A DNA stretch of 64,000 nt from an uncultured Parafilimonas sp. (GTDB lineage Bacteria; Bacteroidota; Bacteroidia; Chitinophagales; Chitinophagaceae). The stretch lies in NCBI GenBank assembly GCA_903882935.1, contig CAIRZB010000046.1, forward strand, positions 124,001 to 188,000. Direction: 5' to 3'. This document shows, piece after piece, positions 1 to 7,698 of the stretch. The notes beneath the pieces were generated by a model. It was given only the letters and a program-made list of their open reading frames with translations. It ran no database searches and was not told the origin of the DNA. Every line of letters begins with the position of its first letter. Within the stretch, counting starts at the first letter, position 1. The position numbers were made by a program, and so were the translations under genes.

Positions 1-2
1 TT

Positions 3-473
3 GACGAAGCCACCATTCTTTGGAATGGCTCTACCATTGCTATTTCAACCAGCATGGGTGATGCCACGATGGCCCAGCTTGGCACTGATAGCTTTAGCAT
101 GAGCTATGCCGACGGCACAATCTTGTTTAAAAGGGGTGCTGATAAAAAAGTTAACCAAATTGTAATATTGGTTTCAGGCACTTCGCTGGAAGGCAAAAAA
201 GACGTACCGGGCGAAGCTACGTACGCCGAATATTACGGCAAATATAAGTTTGAGGCGGGTGCGCCCATTGACGAGGCTACCATTCTATGGAAAGACGGCA
301 GCGTGCAAATTTCTACCGCCATGGGCGATGCCACCATGGCCCAGCTTGGCGTTGACAGTTTTAGCATGAGCTATGCCGATGGTACCGTTTTGTTTAAAAG
401 AGGTGACGATAAAAAAGTAAATAAAATACAAATACTGGTTTCTGGCACCACGCTGGAAGGCAAAAAAGATTAG
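3..473 (+). CDS. Tandem-repeat DUF3471-like protein, 5' partial
   Basis: The reading frame is open from base 3, so the start lies upstream of the window. The visible 156 residues hold nearly two copies of an 89-residue (267 bp) repeat: the DEATILW motif recurs at bases 3 and 270, and MGDATMAQLG at 54 and 321. Each unit carries a YGKYKFEAG-like strand, a DSFSMSYADGT segment and ends in LEGKKD. The pattern resembles the DUF3471-type beta domain found at the C-terminus of secreted Bacteroidota peptidases and beta-lactamase-like proteins. The two visible 50-residue stretches differ at only about seven positions, which suggests recent duplication or gene conversion. The N-terminal part is missing, so the full function is unknown. 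Confidence 0.7.
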   Translation, partial: DEATILWNGSTIAISTSMGDATMAQLGTDSFSMSYADGTILFKRGADKKVNQIVILVSGTSLEGKKDVPGEATYAEYYGKYKFEAGAPIDEATILWKDGSVQISTAMGDATMAQLGVDSFSMSYADGTVLFKRGDDKKVNKIQILVSGTTLEGKKD

Positions 474-548
474 GCTTCAACTGCAAACCTTAATCGACAA
501 ATAAAATAGTAATCGGTTAGGCGAGGTTTAACGGCTTGTATCAATAAC

Positions 549-588
549 AAAAAGTCCCGCTGTGGTTAATTACCAGCGGGACTTTTTT
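549..588. terminator. Bidirectional Rho-independent terminator
   Basis: A 14-bp perfect stem (AAAAAGTCCCGCTG at 549-562, its complement at 574-587) has an 11-nt loop. It gives a T-run on the plus strand and, read in reverse, a T-run on the minus strand. It sits between the convergent repeat protein (ends 473) and hisS (ends 603), so it can terminate both. Confidence 0.9.
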
Positions 589-602
589 ATGAAAACACTG
601 TA

Positions 603-2072
603 TTAGAATTTGAAGGGATAATTTACAAGTCTCGCTTGGCTCACCGTTTCCTGCTGGCCCTTTTTCAAATCTTTTACGGCACAAGTGCCGTCTTCCAGTT
701 CCTGGGCACCCAAAATAATAATATAGGGTATATTTTTTTTGTCGGCGTATTTAAACTGTTTGTCAAACTTGGCAGCCTCGGGGTAAATCTCGCTGCGTAT
801 GCCCTTGTTCCGCAGCTGTTGCATCAATCCAAAAGCCGCCCGGCTTTCTGCCTCGCCCAAGTTAAAAAACAATACCTGTGTGCCCACCTGCACATCTTCC
901 GGAAAAAGTTTCAGTTCCTCCATCACATCATAAATCCTGTCAACGCCAAAGCTCACACCCACGCCGGGTAGGTTGGGCACGCCAAACAACCCGGTAAGGT
1001 CATCGTACCTGCCACCACCGCCAATACTGCCCATTTGCACATTACGGGCTTTTACTTCCAGTATGGTGCCGGTGTAGTAATTGAGGCCGCGTGCAAGGGT
1101 GAAATCGAAAACGAGGGGGGCGTGAATCGTGAAACGAGAATCGTCAATCGTGAATCGTGAATCGGGAATCGTCAATGATACGTAGGTAGGGTCTAGCGTT
1201 TCACTATTCACGATTGACGATTCAGGGTTGAAAAACTCGTATATGTAAGTCAGTTCCTCTATACCTTTTTTGCCTATTTCAATGTGGCCGATTAATGCTG
1301 CAAGCTTCGCCCGTTTTTGGTCGTTGCTGCCATCAATGGCAAGGTATTGCTCAATAATGCTTACCTGCTCTTCAGTCAAGCCACGCTCTAACAATTCAAC
1401 CTTTACCTTGTCAATCCCAATCTTGTCTAATTTATCAATGGCAACGGTAATATCCACCATTTTATCTGCGCCGCCGCATAGTTCGGCAAGGGCACCTAAA
1501 ATTTTTCGGTTGTTTATTTTTATGTCTACACCAACACCTAGTTTTTCAAAAGCAGTTGCATAAATGCTCACCAATTCCACCTCGTTTAGCAGGCTGGTGC
1601 TGCCCACTACATCGGCATCGCATTGGTAAAATTCGCGGTAACGGCCTTTTTGGGGCCTGTCTGCACGCCATACCGGTTGTATTTGGTAACGCTTAAAAGG
1701 GTAGGTAAGCTGTCCATGGTTCATGGCCACATAACGGGCAAAGGGTATGGTAAGGTCGTAGCGGAGGGCACGTTCTGTAATGCCATCCACATTTTTTCCT
1801 TCCAGTACTTTCTCAAAGTCTTCTTTTGCCTTAAGGTGTTTTTCGGTCCGGTCTAGGCCATTGTTCAATATCTTAAAAATCAGCTTGTCGCCTTCCTCGC
1901 CATATTTACCCATCAGGGTATCAAGGTTCTCCATGGCCGGGGTTTCCAACGGCTGGTAGCCATACAATTCAAATACCGTGCGGATGGTAATAAATATATA
2001 ATTCCGTTTACGCACCGTCTCTGCGCTAAAATCCCTTGTTCCTTGTGGTAAACCCACTTTTACTTTTGCCAT
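603..2072 (-). CDS. hisS: Histidine--tRNA ligase with in-frame insert
   Basis: Class II aminoacyl-tRNA synthetase that charges tRNA-His in the cytoplasm. It starts MAKVKVGLPQGTRDF, and the ATG at 2072 is preferred over the upstream in-frame start because family members begin just before GTRDF. Motif 2 (FKRYQIQPVWRADRP), the HisA motif LARGLNYYTG and the motif 3 region (GSIGGGGRYDDL, GVGVSFGVDR) are all present, followed by the anticodon-binding domain. At 489 residues it is roughly 30 longer than typical relatives. The excess lies at about residues 283-318, just before LARGLNYYTG, and is encoded by a palindromic repeat (see separate entry). The frame is kept, so the gene is probably functional. 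Confidence 0.95.
   Translation of the reverse strand: MAKVKVGLPQGTRDFSAETVRKRNYIFITIRTVFELYGYQPLETPAMENLDTLMGKYGEEGDKLIFKILNNGLDRTEKHLKAKEDFEKVLEGKNVDGITERALRYDLTIPFARYVAMNHGQLTYPFKRYQIQPVWRADRPQKGRYREFYQCDADVVGSTSLLNEVELVSIYATAFEKLGVGVDIKINNRKILGALAELCGGADKMVDITVAIDKLDKIGIDKVKVELLERGLTEEQVSIIEQYLAIDGSNDQKRAKLAALIGHIEIGKKGIEELTYIYEFFNPESSIVNSETLDPTYVSLTIPDSRFTIDDSRFTIHAPLVFDFTLARGLNYYTGTILEVKARNVQMGSIGGGGRYDDLTGLFGVPNLPGVGVSFGVDRIYDVMEELKLFPEDVQVGTQVLFFNLGEAESRAAFGLMQQLRNKGIRSEIYPEAAKFDKQFKYADKKNIPYIIILGAQELEDGTCAVKDLKKGQQETVSQARLVNYPFKF
1122..1223. repeat. Palindromic repeat inserted in hisS
   Basis: Two perfect 18-bp inverted arms (1138-1155 and 1206-1223, core GATTGACGATTC and complement) flank further copies of the GTGAATC / GTCAAT words at 1122-1176. 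Translated on the hisS strand, it gives the repetitive SRFTIDDSRFTI segment. The sequence looks like an intergenic palindrome that landed in a coding region without breaking the frame. Confidence 0.8.
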
Positions 2073-2094
2073 AATATGAAAAGCCCTATCCCAT

Positions 2095-2193
2095 GCCCCC
2101 ATCCCCTGAAGGGGGGTAAGAAACGGTTGATTGTTTTTTTACCAATAAATTTATCATCGTGCTTGGTATTGCCCCCCTTTAGGGGATGGGGGC
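2095..2193. repeat. Inverted pair of GC-rich palindromes
   Basis: Copy 1 (2095-2117, CCCCCATCCCCTGAAGGGGG core) and copy 2 (2171-2193) have the same sequence in opposite orientation, about 53 bp apart, between hisS and the phosphatase gene. Each copy is partly self-complementary (CCCCT..AGGGG) and the two can also pair with each other. Further copies lie at 20045, 32195, 32312 and 51530. Copy 2 contains the stop codon of the phosphatase gene. Confidence 0.8.
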
Positions 2194-2667
2194 ATAAGTT
2201 GGCGTGCCGGTGCCGCCATACTTCTCCATTATCCTATCACATGCCTTGTCGAGCATGTCAAAAACATCATGGTAGCTTTTTTCCGTGCCGTACCAAGGGT
2301 CTGGCACTTCGCGGTCTTCGCCGGGGTACAGTTCACTTAATATTAAATCTGTTTTTTCTGCATCCCATAAATCCCGGCTCATCCTCCTTACATCGGCATA
2401 ATTACTCCGGTCCATCACATATATCCTGTCAAACGCCAGCATGTCTTCTTTTTTAAACTGCCTGCATCGTTCTTGGCTTATATCCACCCCATTCATTTTG
2501 GCTACTCTTTGCGACAGGTGGTGGGCCGGTTCGCCAACGTGGTAGTTGGCCGTGCCTGCGCTGTCAACCACCCATCCAAGCTTGGCTATGTTGGCCTTGT
2601 GTTGCAAAATGCCTTCTGCCAAGGGGCTGCGGCAAATATTGCCGAGGCACACCATCAAAATTTTCAT
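2179..2667 (-). CDS. Low-molecular-weight protein tyrosine phosphatase
   Basis: Cytoplasmic phosphatase of the LMW-PTP family that hydrolyses phosphotyrosine or small aryl phosphates. It starts at the ATG of MKILMVCLGNICRSP, which contains the C-x5-R-S active-site loop (Cys at residue 7). The catalytic acid motif DPWYG lies near residue 131. Its length of 162 residues is normal for the family. A longer upstream frame exists but runs through repeat DNA. The last residues (APIP and the stop) are encoded by a GC-rich palindrome, so the C-terminus has been remodelled by the repeat. A TATCTTTG -7 box ends 5 nt before the start codon, suggesting a leaderless mRNA. Confidence 0.93.
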   Translation of the reverse strand: MKILMVCLGNICRSPLAEGILQHKANIAKLGWVVDSAGTANYHVGEPAHHLSQRVAKMNGVDISQERCRQFKKEDMLAFDRIYVMDRSNYADVRRMSRDLWDAEKTDLILSELYPGEDREVPDPWYGTEKSYHDVFDMLDKACDRIMEKYGGTGTPTYAPIP

Positions 2668-2672
2668 GGCCG

Positions 2673-2680
2673 CAAAGATA
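2673..2680 (-). promoter_or_regulatory. Bacteroidota -7 box for the phosphatase gene
   Basis: TATCTTTG on the minus strand matches the TAnnTTTG consensus and is separated by only 5 nt from the ATG at 2667. Transcription would start at or next to the start codon. No clear -33 element was found, and repeat DNA begins just upstream at 2697. Confidence 0.55.
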
Positions 2681-2696
2681 AGGCAGGGGGAGGTAA

Positions 2697-2803
2697 TTAG
2701 TCCATGGTTCATAGTCGATGGTCCATTGCAAGAAGCTGCAAAAGATAGGGGGCTATAGTACAATATATTTTCTATGGGCAATGGACTATCGACCATGGAC
2801 TAA
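2697..2803. repeat. Imperfect inverted repeat, TTAGTCCATGG type
   Basis: The left arm (2697-2729, TTAGTCCATGGT...CCATTGC) and right arm (2778-2803, GCAATGGACT...CCATGGACTAA) are complementary apart from a short insertion in the left arm. About 48 bp lie between them. It could form a large stem-loop and looks like another dispersed palindromic element. It accounts for the spurious N-terminal extension of the phosphatase frame. Confidence 0.7.
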
Positions 2804-2924
2804 TTTGCTATAGAATCGTTAAAATGGTTAAACGGAAAAAAATAAATATGGAATCGAAAAATACCCGCATCTCAAGTATAGTTTGAGAGCGTTACTTAGT
2901 TATTATCACCCAAAAATATGCCAT

Positions 2925-3041
2925 ATGCTTGCTAAGAATATATTACAAACTGATGTATTGGATGGTTTGTTTGAAAACCGCCGCTTTGCCAAAGCAATAT
3001 TGGGTGTGAGCGGATTGGTACTGTGTTTGCCATGCCTGTGA
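2925..3041 (+). pseudogene. Possible remnant of a TonB N-terminus
   Basis: A 38-residue frame begins MLAKNILQTDVLDGLFENR, resembling the start of Bacteroidota energy-transducer TonB proteins (MExNKILxxDxLDxxFExRNKxYGAYELR). It lacks the NKxYGAYELR block, continues into a hydrophobic stretch like the TonB membrane anchor (AKAILGVSGLVLCLPCL), then stops. No periplasmic part follows. The next genes, a small membrane protein, a PstS-like lipoprotein and a TPR protein, are of the kind often found behind tonB, which supports a decayed or deleted tonB. The similarity was judged by eye on a short stretch. The rest of the 2804-3282 gap holds nothing recognisable. Confidence 0.35.
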
Positions 3042-3282
3042 TGGGTAATGTAGGCAGCAGCAGCCCAAAACCGACGGCAAGCATTTGAATGCCAAACGGG
3101 GGCCGACCGATTTGGATGAAAACGTGTTAAAGCAATAACTAAAAAGGCCAAACGATTACCCAGTGGTAAATGCGGGCGCCATGTACCCGTGTGCTTTAAA
3201 ATACCGGTTAGTTTTTTTGGGCAGGACTAGCAAATTAAAATAATAAGTATATTGCCAGCCGTAAGATTAATAATTTTTTGCC

Positions 3283-3528
3283 ATGAACGAGGATATAAGG
3301 GGTGAACAGCGAAAAGGGTATACGATGATGCGGTCGGTATACGACATGGGCGTAGGTGCGTTTATAACAATCATCGGGGTAATAATGTTGTTTGGCAGCA
3401 AGCTTGGTGTACCTGCCTTAAAGGTTTTTGTTGAAGACAGAGACCCGTTTTTGCTGGGTATTTTTGGCGGCTTATGCCTGTTGTATGGCGGTTTTAGGCT
3501 TTACAGGGGCATTAAAAAAAATTACTAA
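3283..3528 (+). CDS. Small two-span membrane protein
   Basis: An 81-residue protein of unknown function. After a charged N-terminus (MNEDIRGEQRKG) it has two predicted membrane helices (about residues 23-43 and 55-72) separated by a charged loop (VEDRDPF), and it ends in a basic tail (YRGIKKNY). Its stop codon directly abuts the ATG of the PstS-like gene, so the two are almost certainly co-transcribed and probably translationally coupled. The start is the first ATG after a long gene-poor stretch; an internal ATG at residue 15 or 16 is an alternative. It may be an inner-membrane partner in an envelope energy-transduction cluster, but that is inference. Confidence 0.75.
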   Translation: MNEDIRGEQRKGYTMMRSVYDMGVGAFITIIGVIMLFGSKLGVPALKVFVEDRDPFLLGIFGGLCLLYGGFRLYRGIKKNY

Positions 3529-4479
3529 ATGGTTACAGTTAACAAAAAATCTTTTGTACGCATATTAAACATGGCTTTGGTTATTGCATTGTTTACAGCA
3601 GGATGTAAACAGCATCTTAAGCCAGGGCAGGATCCGGGGGACTCGTTCGACGAAGGCACCATACACATAAGTGTGGATGAAAGCTTTAAGCCCGTAATAA
3701 CGCAACAGGTAAAAGTATACGAGGCCAGCCACCCAAAAGTGCATATAGTGGCGTCCTATAAAGCCGAGGCAGATTGTTTTAGGGATTTGCAAAGCGACAG
3801 CACTAGGATGATTATTGTGGCAAAAGGGCTTAACGAAACAGAAAGTACGGCTTTTAAAAATGCGCTTACCTATACCCCCGACTGGGAGATACTGGCCTAC
3901 GACGCGGTAGACGTGATTGTTAACGCATCGTCTGCCGATAGCGTGTTTACCATACAACGGTTAGAAAACATGCTAAGTGGCAAGGATACTAGCAAAACGG
4001 TGGTGGTGGATGGAAAAAATGCCACCAGTACGGTACGCTACCTGCTAGACAGTGTGTTAAAGGGTAAAAGTTTTGGAAAAAATGTTACCGCCGCCGCTGG
4101 AAGTAAGGCTGTTGTAGAATATATTGCACGAAATGCCAACGCGGTAGGTTTTGTGGGCAGCAGTTGGGTGGGTAATGACGAAGACCCGGAGCAGGTTGCA
4201 TGGGGTAAACAAGTTAAAACAGCCTTGGTGGAGTGTAGAAACTGCAAGAAAGCCAATGAGCCTGCTGTGTATTATGCAAAGCCTGCGCAGGCCAGCATTG
4301 CCTATGGCCAATACCCATTAATACGGCCGTTATATTATATTTTAAAGGAAAATTACGCCGGTTTAGGCAGGGGTTTTAAAAGTTTTATGAGTTTTGAGCG
4401 CGGGCAGCTTATATTTAGGAGGAGTTACTTAGTGCCCGCACAAATGAGTTTTAACATAAGAACAAGTAACATAAAGTAA
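3529..4479 (+). CDS. PstS-like substrate-binding lipoprotein
   Basis: A 316-residue periplasmic binding protein fold of the PstS/PBP-like type. The signal peptide ends in a lipobox (LFTAGC, Cys at about residue 26), so it is probably lipidated. The mature part begins GTIHISVDESFKPVITQQVKVYEASHP, typical of phosphate-binding-like proteins, and has the later segments VGFVGSSWVGND and AYGQYPLIRPLYYILKENYAGLG that match the PstS C-lobe. No pst permease or ATPase genes are adjacent. In Bacteroidota such orphan PstS-like proteins often sit in TonB/ExbBD-associated clusters. The ligand is unknown. Confidence 0.8.
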   Translation: MVTVNKKSFVRILNMALVIALFTAGCKQHLKPGQDPGDSFDEGTIHISVDESFKPVITQQVKVYEASHPKVHIVASYKAEADCFRDLQSDSTRMIIVAKGLNETESTAFKNALTYTPDWEILAYDAVDVIVNASSADSVFTIQRLENMLSGKDTSKTVVVDGKNATSTVRYLLDSVLKGKSFGKNVTAAAGSKAVVEYIARNANAVGFVGSSWVGNDEDPEQVAWGKQVKTALVECRNCKKANEPAVYYAKPAQASIAYGQYPLIRPLYYILKENYAGLGRGFKSFMSFERGQLIFRRSYLVPAQMSFNIRTSNIK

Positions 4480-4618
4480 ACATAGGCATCCAGATAACGT
4501 CAAAAATATGTAACCAGTTTGGCACTGTAAAGCACTGCTAAACTGTTTGCCAGTAAAATAGCTAAGAATAATTAGGGGTAGCATAAACTTGGTATGTAAC
4601 GATTAATAACTTGATAAA

Positions 4619-6391
4619 ATGAAAAAAATGAAGAAAACAGTCTTCACCTTTTTGGCAGTAGCATTTACATCATCTTTTGCTTTTTCGCAAACAGTAGAAG
4701 AGGGTATAAAATTCCTGTATTATGGCAAAACAAAAAGTGCAGTACAGGCGCTGGAAAAGGTTGTTGCAGGCAAGCCCAAGGATGCGTATTCTATCTACTG
4801 GTTGGGGCAGGCTTACCTGGCAGACGCATACCCTGATAACAAGGAGGAATTTGCAAAAGCAAAAGCTACATACCAGCAGGCACTGCAAAATGGCGTGAAT
4901 GATGCGTGGATATGGGTAGGCAGCGGACACATAACTTTGCTGGAAGGCGGGGATATTAATGCCGCCAAGCAAAATTTTGAACAAGCCATCACGGCCACAA
5001 AAGGCAAAAAAGGTGTGGAGAATGCCGATATATTAAATGCCATAGGCAGGGCCAATGCAGCTGGCGACAGCAAGGTGGGCGACCCCCAATATGCTGTTGA
5101 CAAACTTAAAAGAGCAGCTGAAATTGACGCTAAAAACCCAGATATTGATATTAACCTTGGTATTTGCTACTTAAAGTTGGGTAATGACCATGGTGGTGAT
5201 GCCGTGCAGGCTTTTACCGATGCAACCACAAGGGATCCTAAATACGCTGCCGGCTATTTTAGGGTGGGTAGGATATACCAAAGCCAAGATAACAAACAGT
5301 CGATGGACGAATGGTATGGCAAGGCCGTTGCTGCAGACCCTGCTTACGCGCCAGTGTACTATGCTTATTATGTGTATTATGCTGAAAAGGACGTGAATGC
5401 AGCCAAAGAGTTTATTGACAAATACATAGCCAACAGCGACCAGGATTGCAAAACAAGCTACTTTCAGGCTGACTACCTGTTTAGGGCTGGCAAATACCAG
5501 GAATCTTTAGAAAAGGCCAAAGCCATGGAGGCGGGCGAGTGCAAAACCTACCCCATCCTGAATATTTTATACGCCTACAACTACGACAGGCTGGGCGATT
5601 CGGTACAAGCGAGGAGCTATTTGATCAAATATTTCTCCACACCAGGTATAAGCCCTATACCTGACTACTATGTGTTTGCAGGTAAGTTGTATGCCAAATT
5701 CCCCGGGTTTGAGGATACCGCCTCGGTTTATTTGAAAAAGGCGGTGGCTTTAGATACTGTGAAAAAGAACAAACTAGATTATGCCAATACTGCCATTAAT
5801 ATTATGGTAAAGGCTGGTAAAATAAGGCAGCAGATTGAATGGTTGAATATTAAAGCAGGCATACGCGGAGACAATAAGCTAACGGAGGCCGAGTTTTACA
5901 AATTAGGCAATACAGCAGTAGCTGCGATTGATGTTACTAAAGACAGCGTGACAATCTCCGGCGCATATTTATTGGCAGATTCGATTGGAAAAGCCTACAT
6001 TAGTACATACTCTGAAAAGCCACAAGGCTATACCTTGAGAGTTACTGCCGCAAAAAAAGCGGATAAGGATAGCAGCCAGGGATTGGCTTTAGAACCAATT
6101 AGAAACGCAAACCAGTTTTATTTTAAAGACACTGCCCAGCCTTATGCAAAACCCAGTATTTTGGGCAACGACTATTACTTAGTTACTTACTATTTGTATA
6201 GGGTTAAGGGTATGGCGAAAATTGACCAATATAGAAACGCCGCGAACGTTTTTGATGAAATAGTTCAGATTACAGCACCCGGATCGGATGAAAACAAAAC
6301 GGCGACCGACAACAGGGACAAATTAAGAGGAGCTGTTCAAAAATACGATGCAGCGCACAGTGGCAAACCCGGCGCGCCAGCAAAACCCTAA
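4619..6391 (+). CDS. Secreted tetratricopeptide-repeat protein
   Basis: A 590-residue exported protein with an N-terminal signal peptide (basic MKKMKK, hydrophobic core, cut near AFSQ). It is then built mainly of TPR-like helical pairs such as YSIYWLGQAYLADAYP, IDINLGICYLKLGND and AAGYFRVGRIYQSQDN, over roughly residues 25-400. The C-terminal part has further helices and a flexible tail rich in Ala, Pro and Lys. It lies 139 bp behind the PstS-like lipoprotein on the same strand and ends at a strong terminator. It is probably a periplasmic scaffold; no enzymatic motif was seen. Confidence 0.85.
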   Translation: MKKMKKTVFTFLAVAFTSSFAFSQTVEEGIKFLYYGKTKSAVQALEKVVAGKPKDAYSIYWLGQAYLADAYPDNKEEFAKAKATYQQALQNGVNDAWIWVGSGHITLLEGGDINAAKQNFEQAITATKGKKGVENADILNAIGRANAAGDSKVGDPQYAVDKLKRAAEIDAKNPDIDINLGICYLKLGNDHGGDAVQAFTDATTRDPKYAAGYFRVGRIYQSQDNKQSMDEWYGKAVAADPAYAPVYYAYYVYYAEKDVNAAKEFIDKYIANSDQDCKTSYFQADYLFRAGKYQESLEKAKAMEAGECKTYPILNILYAYNYDRLGDSVQARSYLIKYFSTPGISPIPDYYVFAGKLYAKFPGFEDTASVYLKKAVALDTVKKNKLDYANTAINIMVKAGKIRQQIEWLNIKAGIRGDNKLTEAEFYKLGNTAVAAIDVTKDSVTISGAYLLADSIGKAYISTYSEKPQGYTLRVTAAKKADKDSSQGLALEPIRNANQFYFKDTAQPYAKPSILGNDYYLVTYYLYRVKGMAKIDQYRNAANVFDEIVQITAPGSDENKTATDNRDKLRGAVQKYDAAHSGKPGAPAKP

Positions 6392-6418
6392 TTTTTACAG
6401 AAAATCAACGATTTGTAT

Positions 6419-6452
6419 AAAAAACTCCTCTTTAAAAAAGAGGAGTTTTTTA
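6419..6452 (+). terminator. Rho-independent terminator after the TPR gene
   Basis: The stem AAAAACTCCTCTTT (6420-6433) pairs with 6437-6450 across a 3-nt loop and runs into a T-tract. It separates the TPR cluster from the nuo locus. Confidence 0.9.
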
Positions 6453-6469
6453 TTTTCCCTGCATGCACT

Positions 6470-6477
6470 TACTTTTG
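6470..6477 (+). promoter_or_regulatory. -7 box upstream of nuoA
   Basis: TACTTTTG matches TAnnTTTG exactly and lies 17 nt before the nuoA start at 6495, just past the preceding terminator. No convincing -33 TTTG was seen. It probably drives the nuo locus. Confidence 0.6.
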
Positions 6478-6494
6478 TGGCATAACTACTTGAT

Positions 6495-6899
6495 ATGATG
6501 CTTCTGAATATGCTTATTGACGCAAATGTTAAGAACACCGCTGCAAATTATTTGCCCATAGGCATCCAATTGTTTTTTGCTGCCGGGCTGGTGGCCTTTA
6601 TAATGATTATAAGCCATTTGGTAACCGGCCCCAAAAGGGCAACTGCCGACAAGTTGCAAACCTTTGCAAGCGGTATAGAAACCCATGGCAATGCCCGTTC
6701 ACCAATGGCAATCAAGTATTTTTTAGTAGCCATATTATTTGTACTTTTTGATGTGGAGGTGATATTTTTTTACCCCTATGCCGTTAATTTTAAGCAGCTC
6801 GGCTGGCATGGCTTTGGCGAACTGTTGTTGTTTGTTGGGTTTTTTCTGGCTGGCTACATTTATATCATCAAAAGAGGTGCCCTGCAGTGGGAGGATTAG
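6495..6899 (+). CDS. nuoA: NADH-quinone oxidoreductase subunit A
   Basis: Membrane-arm subunit of respiratory complex I (NADH to quinone, proton pumping). The 134 residues have three predicted membrane helices, at about 22-42, 73-95 and 103-125. The conserved loop and helix 2 signature is present (FLVAILFVLFDVEVIFFYPYAV, with the acidic residues of the family). It is the first gene of the nuo locus, with a -7 box just upstream and a terminator before that. A second in-frame Met follows directly, so the start could be one codon later. The 201-bp gap to nuoB holds a second -7 box but no gene. Confidence 0.96.
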   Translation: MMLLNMLIDANVKNTAANYLPIGIQLFFAAGLVAFIMIISHLVTGPKRATADKLQTFASGIETHGNARSPMAIKYFLVAILFVLFDVEVIFFYPYAVNFKQLGWHGFGELLLFVGFFLAGYIYIIKRGALQWED

Positions 6900-7013
6900 G
6901 TAATGCACCTATCCGGTTGGTTGCTGATTAAGTGTGCAGTCCGCACTCCTCCGCGTCTACGCCCAATTTTAACACACAGCTAAATTATTACAACAAAATT
7001 GGCGGTTGTATGT

Positions 7014-7021
7014 TACTTTTG
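7014..7021 (+). promoter_or_regulatory. -7 box upstream of nuoB
   Basis: TACTTTTG matches TAnnTTTG and lies 79 nt before nuoB in the 201-bp nuoA-nuoB gap. The context (TACTTTTG followed by GTGG) resembles the nuoA box. A TTG lies only about 12 nt upstream, too close for a normal -33 element. It may be a second promoter for nuoB onward. Confidence 0.45.
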
Positions 7022-7100
7022 GTGGTCTTTCAGCACAGGTTTGCGTAACCGGCTTAGGTTACGGCAGTTAAAGCAGTTTAATAATACATAAATATCTTTT

Positions 7101-7691
7101 ATGGCACGTCCTGTCCGGTTTAATATACATCCTAAGAAGTCAGATATACATGATAACGTTGCTATAGCGGGCATGCCTGAAGGTTTAATGGGGGAGGGGT
7201 ACTTTGCCACCAATATGGAAAAAGTGGTTGGCTTGGCCAGAAAGAACTCTTTATGGCCTTTGCCTTTTGCAACATCTTGCTGTGGTATTGAGTTTATGGC
7301 TACCATGGCCTCAACCTACGATTTATCCCGATTTGGATCCGAAAGGCTAGGCTTCACGCCCCGCCAGTGCGATTTGTTGATGGTGATGGGTACAATAGCC
7401 AAAAAAATGGGGCCAGTGTTAAAGCAAGTGTATCTGCAAATGGCCGAGCCCAGGTGGGTAATGGCCGTGGGTGCATGCGCCTCATCGGGCGGTATATTCG
7501 ACACCTATAGCGTATTACAAGGCATTGACCAGATAATTCCCGTGGATGTTTATGTGCCAGGTTGCCCACCAAGGCCTGAGGCAATTATTGATGGGGTAAT
7601 ACGTATTCAGGAGCTGGTACACAACGAAAGCCTACGCCGCCGCAACAGTGAGCATTATAAGGCATTGTTGGGTAGTTATGGCATTGAATAA
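7101..7691 (+). CDS. nuoB: NADH-quinone oxidoreductase subunit B
   Basis: Peripheral-arm subunit that carries cluster N2, the last Fe-S centre before quinone. The N2 cysteines are visible: the tandem pair in TSCCGIEF, one in VGACASSGG and one in VPGCPPRPEA. Its 196 residues are typical for the family. The start MARPVRFNIHPKK is the first ATG after the gap. In most genomes nuoC follows directly; here a Uma2 gene is placed between them, beginning 7 nt after the nuoB stop. Confidence 0.97.
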   Translation: MARPVRFNIHPKKSDIHDNVAIAGMPEGLMGEGYFATNMEKVVGLARKNSLWPLPFATSCCGIEFMATMASTYDLSRFGSERLGFTPRQCDLLMVMGTIAKKMGPVLKQVYLQMAEPRWVMAVGACASSGGIFDTYSVLQGIDQIIPVDVYVPGCPPRPEAIIDGVIRIQELVHNESLRRRNSEHYKALLGSYGIE

Positions 7692-7698
7692 ACTTTAT

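Noticed and set aside
2906-3151. 81-residue minus-strand frame in the 2.8-3.3 kb gap
   Set aside because: No signature or coherent composition; the opposite strand carries a better-supported tonB-like remnant.
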